From the NCBI RefSeq assembly GCF_003863335.1, contig NZ_RRAZ01000018.1, forward strand, positions 1-64,000: DNA of 64,000 nt. Reading direction: 5' to 3'. This DNA is from Falsigemmobacter faecalis (GTDB lineage: Bacteria; Pseudomonadota; Alphaproteobacteria; Rhodobacterales; Rhodobacteraceae). Shown piece after piece: positions 1 through 6,539 of this stretch; the first letter of the stretch is position 1; the number at the start of each line of letters is the position of its first letter. The notes beneath the pieces were generated by a model. That model was given only the letters and a program-made list of their open reading frames with translations, searched no databases and had not been told where the DNA came from. The position numbers and the translations under genes are program-made.

Positions 1-319
1 GGCGAGCTTCTCGCCCAAGCGCGATTTGGCCGAGATCTTGCGGCGTTCATCTTGCAGCCATGCGCCGAATGCGGCGACCAAGGGCGCTGATCGGGTTTGG
101 CGTGCGGACAGGCGTTGGCCGGGCGAGACACCGCGGATATCGGCCTCGATAGCATAGATCTCGGCGATGCGCCTGAGGCCTTCGCGCGCGATCTCAGAGC
201 CGTCCCTGTCGAAGACTTCCTTCAGCTTGCGCCGCGCATGGGCCCAACAATGGGCCACACGGATAGGGTCGCCGCCTTTGCGCGTGACCTTGGTCAGGCG
301 GTTGTAGCCGGTATAGCCC

Positions 320-363
320 TTCGTCGGCAAAACGCTCCCCCGGAGCGTTTTGTGACCCTCCTC
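320..363. repeat. Palindromic element inserted in frame within IS66 tnpC
   Basis: A perfect 10-base inverted repeat (329-338 AAAACGCTCC, 342-351 GGAGCGTTTT, 3-base loop) lies in about 42-44 bases that interrupt the usual IS66 order ILQ-(T)DGYTGYNRL. The frame stays open. A related palindrome with a similar flank (GGATCGTTT followed by GCCCGC) lies in the intergenic DNA at 2401-2421. This pattern resembles short palindromic elements tolerated in coding sequence, but the family assignment is my inference. Confidence 0.55.
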
Positions 364-917
364 AGTCTGCAGGATACCGTTGAAGCCGACAAGGAACGCC
401 TCGCCATGTTCGCCGGACCGGCCGGGTGCATAGGAATAAACCACGCCGGGCGGATCCTCTCCCCCCCAGGCCCGATCATCGCGGGCCAGTGCCCACAGGT
501 AACCCGTCTTGGTGCTTCCTCTTCCGGGATCGAGGACCGGCGCGGTGGTTTCGTCCATGAAGAGCTTGGTGGAGCGCTTCAGCTCCTGTGCCATCCGATC
601 CACGATTGGAGCCAGATGGAAGGCGGCCTTGCCGACCCAGTCGGCAAGCACCGCGCGGTGCAGCTCCAGGCCGTTCCGGGCAAGGATCTGGCTCTGGCGA
701 TAGAGCGGCAGATGATCGGCATATTTTGAGACCAGCACATGGGCAATGGTCGCCTCGGTCGGCAAACCGCCCGTCACCAGATGCGCCGGAGCCGGCGCCT
801 GCACCACGCCGTCGGTGCAGGCGCGGCAGGCATACTTCGGGCGCACAGTGACGATGACGCGCAGCTGGGCGGGCACGATATCCAGCCGTTCGCTGCGGTC
901 CTCGCCGATCTTGTGCA

Positions 918-956
918 GTCGTCATGCCGCGCCATCGGTCCGAGCGGCAGGACGAC
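918..956. repeat. 39-base inverted repeat inside IS66 tnpC, at the frameshift
   Basis: The arms are 918-930 (GTCGTCATGCCGC) and 944-956 (GCGGCAGGACGAC), complementary at 12 of 13 positions, with a 13-base loop. It sits exactly where the TnpC reading frame breaks. The length is 38-39 bases, so insertion would shift the frame as observed. That it inserted into a once-intact gene is inferred from the remembered family motif CPCGCG followed closely by HKIGED. Confidence 0.6.
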
Positions 957-1399
957 GCCGCAGCCGCACGGGCAAATGAGGCTGTCGGGTTCGATCACTT
1001 GCACGATGCGCGGCAGGTCGGCCGGCAGATTGCCGATGGTGCGTTTGATCGCGGGCTTGGCGGCCTTCAGATCGGGATCAGGCGCCATGCCCCGCTGCAG
1101 CTTGGCCTCTTCGACTTCGGCCAGCGCGATGGAGAGGTCTTCGAAGGCCAGTTGGCGGTCGTCTTCGGACAGCTTCTCGGACCTTTTGCCGTGCAGGGCA
1201 TGGTTCAACTCGGCGATCAGATGTTCTTGGCGGCGGGTGATCTCTTTGAGCGCCGCGACCTCTGCGAGCAGGGCTTCAACCGCCGCACGCTCACGCGCGG
1301 GGATGGCCGAGAGGTCGAGGACGGGCGCTTTTGACATGGTCGGACATTAGCGGAGATGCCCAATAAAATCACGTAAAATCAGTATATTTCGGTTGGATT

Positions 1400-1753
1400 T
1401 TACTCTGCCCATGCAGGTGCTTTGACCTCCAATGGCCGCACCTTACGCCAGTCCAAGCCCGCGAACAGAGCCTCGAACTGCGCCCGATTGAGGGTCATCG
1501 CTCCGTCGCGCACTGCCGGCCAGACGAAGCTTGACGCTTCCAAGCGTTTATAGGCCATGACCAGCCCCGTGCCGTCCCAGAACAACAGCTTCAACCGGTC
1601 CGCCCGTTTGGAGCGGAACACAAAGACCGTTCCCGTGAAGGGTGCCTCGCGTAGCATGTTCTGCACGAGCGCGGCCAAGCCATCATGGCCTTTGCGGAAG
1701 TCGACCGGACGCGTGGCGATCAGAATGCGCACGCCTTGGGTGGGTATCAGCAT
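1400..1753 (-). CDS. tnpB: IS66 accessory protein TnpB (IS66 Orf2)
   Basis: This 117-residue protein has the hallmark IS66 Orf2 order: PVDFRKGHDGLAALV near residues 17-31, VFVFRSKRADRLKLLFWDGTGL near 43-64, and YKRLE. The length matches the family (about 115 residues). It is required with TnpA and TnpC for IS66 transposition in characterised elements; its biochemical role is unclear. The ATG overlaps the end of tnpA (CCATGCTGA), so the two are probably translationally coupled. It appears intact although the downstream tnpC is broken. Confidence 0.93.
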   Translation of the reverse strand: MLIPTQGVRILIATRPVDFRKGHDGLAALVQNMLREAPFTGTVFVFRSKRADRLKLLFWDGTGLVMAYKRLEASSFVWPAVRDGAMTLNRAQFEALFAGLDWRKVRPLEVKAPAWAE

Positions 1754-2163
1754 GGCTGCATGGCCAAAGCATGGGCGATCTCGGCGATCCGCACGGCGGG
1801 CGTATCGCCGGCCAGTTCCACCACGACGCTTCCCGACAGCAGCCGGATCGGTGGCGACGCGCCTGGCGCGACAGGTGGCGCCTCATCCCGCACCACAAGC
1901 GGGGCGAAGATGGGCTCAGCCGCGTCCCCCCGCAGCGCCGGCAGCACCAGCTTGCCGGTCTTGGCCAAGCGTCGCCAGGCGGACAGCTGGTTGGGCTGAA
2001 GGCCATAGCGCCGCGCAACGCTGCCGACAGAGGCCCCATGCTCCAGCGTCTCCGCCACGATCCGTGCCTTCACCACGGCGGGCCATCGGCGATGACCAGA
2101 GGCAAACACATCCACACCCAGCGATGTGAGAAACGCATGTTGAGCACACATTGCAAAACGCAC
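1747..2163 (-). CDS. tnpA: IS66 protein TnpA (IS66 Orf1, helix-turn-helix)
   Basis: The core RRWPAVVKARIVAETLEHGASVGSVARRYGLQPNQLSAWRR is a helix-turn-helix of the IS66 Orf1/transposase-8 type, presumably binding the element ends. The longest frame is 138 residues. A GTG start at the GVDVFASGHRRW position would remove about 15 unconserved N-terminal residues and is more typical of the family. It is the first gene of the tnpA-tnpB-tnpC order on this strand, and its 3' end overlaps tnpB by 7 bases. Confidence 0.9.
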   Translation of the reverse strand: MRFAMCAQHAFLTSLGVDVFASGHRRWPAVVKARIVAETLEHGASVGSVARRYGLQPNQLSAWRRLAKTGKLVLPALRGDAAEPIFAPLVVRDEAPPVAPGASPPIRLLSGSVVVELAGDTPAVRIAEIAHALAMQPC

Positions 2164-2237
2164 TCCCCTTCAAACAATGGGAGAACGCCTCGCAGGTATG
2201 GCAGAGCCAGACAATGTGGGGGCCAGCGACCCCTTAC

Positions 2238-2389
2238 ACTGATCGAGACCTGTAAGCTCAACAAGGTCGATCCCTTCGCATGGCTCAGCGCTACGCTGAC
2301 AACCATCGTTCAGGGACATAAGCAGTCTGAGATCGATCAACTCATGCCATGGGCATTCAAGCTGGACGTGTGAACGGCACAGCGCTTAC
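2238..2389 (+). mobile_element. Remnant of a second IS66 element (tnpC tail and terminal repeat)
   Basis: In the plus direction, bases 2239-2373 encode LIETCKLNKVDPFAWL... ending MPWAFKLDV-stop, the usual C-terminal stretch of an IS66 TnpC. Sixteen bases after the stop the sequence ends ...GCGCTTAC at 2389. Read on the minus strand this starts GTAAGCGCTGTGCCGTTCAC, a typical IS66 terminal repeat. The element opposite in orientation ends at 2237, so this copy was probably truncated by its insertion. Confidence 0.75.
2239..2373 (+). pseudogene. IS66 TnpC C-terminal fragment
   Basis: About 44 codons correspond to the C-terminus of IS66 transposases (LIETCKLN, VDPFAWL, a stretch ending in a DxLMPW-type motif). 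No start codon or catalytic domain remains. The reading frame is continuous upstream into the other IS66 element only by chance. It does not function on its own. Confidence 0.75.
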
Positions 2390-2400
2390 GGCGGAGCAGT

Positions 2401-2421
2401 AAACGATCCAAGGGATCGTTT
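2401..2421. repeat. Palindrome AAACGATCC-3-GGATCGTTT
   Basis: A perfect 9-base inverted repeat with a 3-base loop lies between the IS66 remnant and the IS1182 element. The right flank (GCCCGC) resembles the flank of the palindrome inside tnpC at 329-351. It could be another member of the same short palindromic family. It has no T-run, so a terminator is unlikely. Confidence 0.45.
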
Positions 2422-2479
2422 GCCCGCTGAACGGTCAAACGCTTCAAGTATCAGGATAACCAGCAGCTCAGGGCTGAGA

Positions 2480-4076
2480 CTGTGTGGAAACTCCGTTTTG
2501 TGGTAACCTTTTCCCTGGTGGTGGAGGATCGGCATGTCGGGTTTCATCGAAGGTGTGGCGCGCGGTCAGACGGTCCTTTTTCCGGATCGTCTCGAAGACT
2601 GGATCGATGAGGATCACATGGTCCGTGTCGTCGATTTTTTCGTCGAAGAGCTCAATCTGGCGGAGTTGGGGTTCGTGCGTGCTCTGCATTCCCGCACCGG
2701 TCGGCCCGGCTATCATCCTGCAGTTCTGCTCAAGCTGTTCATCTACGGTTATCTGAACCGGATCCCGTCGAGCCGAAGGTTGGAGCGCGAAGCTGGCCGC
2801 AATGTCGAGCTGATGTGGCTGACGGGACGCCTCGTTCCCGACCACAAAACCATCGCCGATTTCCGCAGGGACAACGGCCCCGGCATCCGACGCACCTGTG
2901 CGCAATTCGTGGAGCTGTGCCGGCGCATCGGCGTGCTGAAGGGCGCCTGCGTCGCCATCGACGGCAGCAAGTTCCGCGCGGTGAATGCCCGCGACCGCAA
3001 CTTCACCAAGGGCAAGATCTCCAGCCGCATCGCCCATCTGGAGGCCGACGTCGAACGCTATATCAATGAGATGGTGCGCGTTGACCGGCAGGAGGACAGC
3101 GAGGTCCGTGCCGAGAAGGTCGCGCATCTGGCCAGGCGTTACGGGCGCTTCCGCCAACACATTCAGTATCTGAAAGCCATGGATCGGGCCTTGGCGGATG
3201 CTCAGGACGGACAGATATCCCTGACAGATCCTGACGCCCGCGCCATGGCGACCAGCGCTCGGAACAGCGGCATGGTTGGTTATAATGTCCAGACCGCCGT
3301 CGATGCCGAGACGCATCTGATCGTCGCGCAGGATGTTACGAACCAAGGCCATGATCGTGACCTTCTGGTGCCAATGGCAGGTGCTGCGAAAGAGGCGCTT
3401 CACCGCGACGAGATACATGTGCTGGCTGACAAGGGATACTTCAGCGGGCGGCAGATCCTGACCTGCCACGAGGCCGGCATCACCACCACAATTCCGCGCC
3501 CCGAGACATCAGGCAACCGGATCAAGGGCATGTATGTGAAGCCCGACTTCGCCTTCGAGGCCGAAGCGGACATCTACCGCTGCCCGGCCGGGGAGGCACT
3601 GACCTACCGCTACACCACCGAGGAGGACGGGCTGGAACTACGCCGCTACTGGACCGGGGAGTGCGGCGGATGCCCCATGAAGGCCCGCTGCACAACCGGC
3701 AAGGAGCGCCGGATCACCCGGTGGGCGCACGAGCATCTGATCGAAGCGGCACGGGCCCGACTGATCAGCCCTTCAGAGCCGATGACAGTCCGGCGCAGCA
3801 CCGTCGAGCACCCGTTCGGCACCCTCAAGGCCTGGATGGGCACAACCCACTTCCTGACGCGTCGGCTGAGGAACGTGAAGACAGAAATCGCGCTGAACGT
3901 CCTCGCCTACAACATCAAGCGGATGGTGGCACTGATCGGTATCCGTGGCCTGATGGCTGCGGTGAAGGCCTGAAAGAGGATGGCCGAAGCGCGTTCGGCC
4001 GAAATCTATTGCCTTCCAGAGAAATGACTTCGCTCACTGACACCAGGTACCCTCACACGCGAGAGTTTCCACACAG
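2480..4076 (+). mobile_element. IS1182-type insertion sequence, apparently intact
   Basis: One transposase gene is flanked by inverted repeats: CTGTGTGGAAACTC at 2480-2493 and its complement GAGTTTCCACACAG at 4063-4076. The repeat may extend a few bases with mismatches. I do not see an obvious target-site duplication. The transposase is full length, so this copy could be mobile. Its right side abuts a truncated integrase-type transposase, consistent with insertion into older IS debris. Confidence 0.85.
2534..3973 (+). CDS. IS1182-family transposase
   Basis: This 479-residue DDE transposase has an N-terminal DUF772-type domain (GYHPAVLLKLFIYGYLN near residues 55-73, RRLEREAGRN, WLTGRLVPDHKTIADFRR near 95-112). 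The catalytic domain follows with AIDGSKFRAV (first Asp), NVQTAVDAETHLIVA and LADKGYFSG (second Asp). The C-terminal part has a zinc-type CGGCPMKARC and HPFGTLKAWMG (Glu region near HPFG). Length and motif order match IS1182 members. The ATG at 2534 follows GGAGG at 2523-2527. No frameshift or stop interrupts it. Confidence 0.93.
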   Translation: MSGFIEGVARGQTVLFPDRLEDWIDEDHMVRVVDFFVEELNLAELGFVRALHSRTGRPGYHPAVLLKLFIYGYLNRIPSSRRLEREAGRNVELMWLTGRLVPDHKTIADFRRDNGPGIRRTCAQFVELCRRIGVLKGACVAIDGSKFRAVNARDRNFTKGKISSRIAHLEADVERYINEMVRVDRQEDSEVRAEKVAHLARRYGRFRQHIQYLKAMDRALADAQDGQISLTDPDARAMATSARNSGMVGYNVQTAVDAETHLIVAQDVTNQGHDRDLLVPMAGAAKEALHRDEIHVLADKGYFSGRQILTCHEAGITTTIPRPETSGNRIKGMYVKPDFAFEAEADIYRCPAGEALTYRYTTEEDGLELRRYWTGECGGCPMKARCTTGKERRITRWAHEHLIEAARARLISPSEPMTVRRSTVEHPFGTLKAWMGTTHFLTRRLRNVKTEIALNVLAYNIKRMVALIGIRGLMAAVKA

Positions 4077-4084
4077 CCTAGGCT

Positions 4085-4231
4085 CATCCCGGCGACGACA
4101 TGGCCGCCTATAATTATGCCCACAGGCTGAAGACCCTGAATGGTCTCACGCCACACGAATACATCTGCAAAATCCGGACTTCAGAATCGCAACGCTTCAT
4201 CCTTAATCCTATCCAGCAGATGCCGGACTGA
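4085..4231 (+). pseudogene. Integrase-core (IS481/IS3-type) transposase, C-terminal fragment
   Basis: The plus frame reads ...AAYNYAHRLKTLNGLTP, then HEYICKIRTSESQRFILNP and IQQMPD-stop. This is the characteristic end of IS481-like integrase-core transposases (AYNY..RLKTLNGLTPYE.ICK ... NPIHQMPG). Everything upstream is missing and the fragment begins just after the IS1182 right repeat, so it was probably cut by that insertion. It is non-functional. Confidence 0.75.
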
Positions 4232-4279
4232 GCACCTACGGTGAAAACAAACACTTAATGATTGATTAGGGCGAACTCA

Positions 4280-5857
4280 TTAACCGGCTTTAATTTTCTT
4301 TGCCGCGTGTTCTCCTAATTCGGAAAGGCTTTCTACATATTTCTGCATGTTGAAATTATCAAAGGCGATCTGCTTTGACTGCAAGCCAATTTTCCGGCAG
4401 AGGTCCTGATCCTTCGCGATCTCAGCGAGTTTGTACCCCATATCTGCAGCATCCAGATAAGAAGCTACGCAACTATCACCCAGTCCATTGGAATTTAAAA
4501 TTGGTGAAAATCCGCTTGCATTGTCAAAGCAGATCATCGGAATGCCATAAATCATTGCATCCATGGCAACATTTGGTAAGGGGTCGAGGCGACTGCTAAG
4601 GAGAAAGGCGTCAGCTAAGGAATAAGCGTAATCGATCTCTGTCGTGTGCCCTGCAATGGTTAATTTGTCAGATAAACCAGCGCGTTTTATCTGATCCTCC
4701 AGATAGACCGAATAATTTTGGTCGCGGGCGACATCATATCCAGCTCCGAACCAATAGAAACGCATTCGAATACTTGGAGCTCTCGCCGATGCGACGCGTG
4801 CTGCCTCAATGAACAGATCGACCCCTTTACGGAAATCTACTGTGCCCGATCCAATCACAACAAAATCTTTGTTTTCTTCGCCAGCACGCATTAAATATTT
4901 CAAACGTTTCTTCTCGAGATTCGTTGCCTCTTCTGTGGTGTCTAACTTTGGCACCTGAGTTTTTCCTTGCGGAATAATGTGAATCTGCGGGTTCGCAGAT
5001 AAATTGGTCAACTCAATTGCGTTGGACATAGTAACTTCGCTGGAGAATACAATTTCGTCCGCCGCTTCGAAAACTTCGTCAAAAGAATGGCGTGGGGAGG
5101 TGTATGTGGCGAACTCATGTATCAAAGATACACTCGCTACATTTGAAGACTTAAGTATTGGAAGGATAGAGCGGGACTCGATTGAGTTTATGATGGCAAA
5201 ATGAAATTTTGTTTTTGCCACTAATCCCCGCACACGGCGGGCGCTGCTATTATCTCCGCGCGGTCGGTTTTGGAGGACTTCTACGTGACAGGCTACGTCG
5301 CGGAAAACGTTAGAAAGTATTCCTCCGCGTAAGAATATTACCGTAACATTATACTGACTGGTGAGGTGTTTGGATATGTTATAGCTCAGAATCGGGGCCC
5401 CGGTTTGACTGGCTTCGTGGGCCACGACCAAAACGTTCTTTTTTCCGGCATCAAAGGCTTGGAATCCTTTGATGCTGAGTTCATTTCCGGTAATTTCAGA
5501 TTTCAACTCATACTGATTGGGAGTTCCAACTAAGCTCCTGTTCGGGTCGAGCTTAGCGGCTGATTGCAGAAAACGAAGTCTTCGGCGTTCAGAGAAAAGG
5601 TATGATTTTTTTGACAGGCTTTTTAGTATCTTGTATATATTTCGATTGTAAAATTCTTTGAGGGGGTAATTCCGGGCGTTGGCAATTTCTTTGCGGAGTC
5701 TGTTGATCTCACTTTGGAAGGATCGTCCCTCCTGCAGGGCAGAGATAAGATCCGCCTCAAGTTGATGCGAACCAGCATTTACTTTCACTGGGAGATCTAT
5801 TTTTTGAGGCGCATTGTCCATCAAGGTTCTCATCCTACGATAATCCGAGGATCTCAT
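4280..5857 (-). CDS. GT4-type glycosyltransferase with coiled-coil N-terminus
   Basis: The gene encodes about 525 residues. The first 100 are polar with a probable coiled coil (LEADLISALQEGRSFQSEI). A GT-B fold follows: NVLVVAHEASQTGAPILSYN near residue 140 is the acceptor-domain start, and VVIGSGTVDFRKGVDLFIEAA and GHTTEIDYAYSLADAFLLSS form the donor domain. The usual EX7E site reads SRLDPLPNVAMDAM, with Asp in place of both Glu. It probably transfers a sugar to a surface polysaccharide; the substrate is unknown. The gene is clearly more AT-rich than its neighbours and sits alone between IS debris and a tRNA, suggesting acquisition. The start is uncertain: a TTG at 5881, ATGs at 5857 and 5836, or the ATG before DNAPQK are all possible. 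Confidence 0.8.
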   Translation of the reverse strand: MRSSDYRRMRTLMDNAPQKIDLPVKVNAGSHQLEADLISALQEGRSFQSEINRLRKEIANARNYPLKEFYNRNIYKILKSLSKKSYLFSERRRLRFLQSAAKLDPNRSLVGTPNQYELKSEITGNELSIKGFQAFDAGKKNVLVVAHEASQTGAPILSYNISKHLTSQYNVTVIFLRGGILSNVFRDVACHVEVLQNRPRGDNSSARRVRGLVAKTKFHFAIINSIESRSILPILKSSNVASVSLIHEFATYTSPRHSFDEVFEAADEIVFSSEVTMSNAIELTNLSANPQIHIIPQGKTQVPKLDTTEEATNLEKKRLKYLMRAGEENKDFVVIGSGTVDFRKGVDLFIEAARVASARAPSIRMRFYWFGAGYDVARDQNYSVYLEDQIKRAGLSDKLTIAGHTTEIDYAYSLADAFLLSSRLDPLPNVAMDAMIYGIPMICFDNASGFSPILNSNGLGDSCVASYLDAADMGYKLAEIAKDQDLCRKIGLQSKQIAFDNFNMQKYVESLSELGEHAAKKIKAG

Positions 5858-5881
5858 ATCCTTGGTATGGGTGAGTGTCAA

Positions 5882-6324
5882 AGAAGACCAGGGAAGACAG
5901 GCCGGAACCTTTTAAGAGAAATTCGGACTGATAAGATAAGAGGGCACTGTCACAAGGTGGTATGTGCGATTGGTCGCGGAATAGGTGTGCTTGCCCTGCC
6001 GTGAGGGATACTGAGGCTGAACGACCGGGCGCCGGGATCTCCAGATCCTTACCTTTTTGGGAAATTCCTGCATTTTCCAGCCGTGATCGCAGGCAGGAGG
6101 CAATACCCCCGGCCGCGTGTGCTATGTTTCGCTGGGAGTCTTTGCCACGCTAAGGTGCCGCAAACCCGGGGCTCCGCGGTCCTGCGCGCTATGGGGCCAG
6201 AGGTGTCTGTGAGGGCAGGGGGGGCTGAGGCCGGATCACGCCAGAACGCTGTCGCATCGAAGCGACGGCGCTTTGGCGGGCAGTTGTCATAACCGCGAAA
6301 TAATTGATTTATTTCAGATGTATA
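5882..6324. other. Intergenic stretch with no gene seen
   Basis: The short open frames here show no family resemblance and overlap the tRNA or each other. Base composition returns from AT-rich near the glycosyltransferase to GC-rich towards 6200. I see no rho-independent terminator, tRNA-like end or integrase fragment. Confidence 0.5.
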
Positions 6325-6414
6325 TGGCGGAAGCGGTGGGATTCGAACCCACGGTGGAGTCTCCCCCACGCTGGTTTTCAAGACCAGAGCCTTAAACCAC
6401 TCGGCCACACTTCC
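6325..6414 (-). tRNA. tRNA-Ser (anticodon UGA)
   Basis: The minus strand starts GGAAGTGTGGCCGAGTGG and ends ...GGTTCGAATCCCACCGC-TTCCGCCA. The acceptor stem pairs GGAAGTG with CGCTTCC, and the T-loop is the canonical GGTTCGAATCC. The anticodon stem-loop CTGGT-CTTGAAA-ACCAG gives UGA. The long variable arm (about CGTGGGGGAGACTCCACC) is typical of serine tRNAs. The CCA is encoded. Its 3' end faces the mobile-element-rich side. Confidence 0.96.
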
Positions 6415-6495
6415 GTGCTTTGACGGCGCTCAGTGAGCCGTCCGGTTGCGGGGGTTTAAGCATATCCCCGCGCAGGCGTAAAGCGGGGTTTTCTG

Positions 6496-6535
6496 CAAAA
6501 TGCCCCGGCCGCTGCGGGGATGCAACGGCCGGGCA
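6496..6535 (-). terminator. Probable terminator of the metH operon
   Basis: On the minus strand, shortly after the metH stop, CCCGGCCG and CGGCCGGGG pair around a 14-base loop, followed by CATTTTG. The stem is strong but the T-run is short. Confidence 0.6.
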
Positions 6536-6539
6536 GGGA

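Larger units (their letters stand above)
1..1337 (-). pseudogene. tnpC: IS66 transposase TnpC, frameshifted and 3'-truncated by the window edge
   Basis: The start (MSKAPVLDLS...) reads well through a coiled-coil N-terminus and a CPCGCG zinc-type motif to about base 957. The family reading (HKIGEDRSERLDIVPAQ...) then resumes in another frame at about base 917 and stays open to base 1 (ending ...KSRLGEKLA). The break coincides with a 39-base inverted repeat at 918-956; removing about 38 bases would restore CPCGCG-LHKIGED in frame. A second palindrome-bearing insertion at about 320-363 adds about 14 residues in frame before GYTGYNRL. The DDE catalytic domain (LFMDETTAPV, GYTGYNRL, HCWAHARRK) is otherwise recognisable. 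The protein is probably non-functional. Confidence 0.85.
1..2237 (-). mobile_element. IS66-family element, partial (left part outside window)
   Basis: On the minus strand the three classical IS66 genes lie in order tnpA, tnpB, tnpC. The tnpA-side end is placed at 2237 because the minus strand there starts GTAAGGGGTCGC, and IS66 ends normally begin GTAAG. Two bases further on, an unrelated IS66 tnpC tail begins on the other strand. The tnpC-side end is outside the window. tnpC is disrupted, so the copy looks inactive for transposition unless helped in trans. The exact end is inferred from the GTAAG motif and the homology breakpoint, not from a matching terminal repeat. Confidence 0.8.

Noticed and set aside
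1642-2373. A 243-residue plus-strand frame through IS66 tnpA/tnpB
   Set aside because: Only the last about 44 codons are meaningful (the IS66 TnpC tail). The rest is antisense to tnpA/tnpB of the other element.
5882-6324. An attachment site or tRNA-end duplication next to tRNA-Ser
   Set aside because: I found no second copy of the tRNA 3' sequence in the first 6.3 kb and no integrase fragment, so no att site is called.
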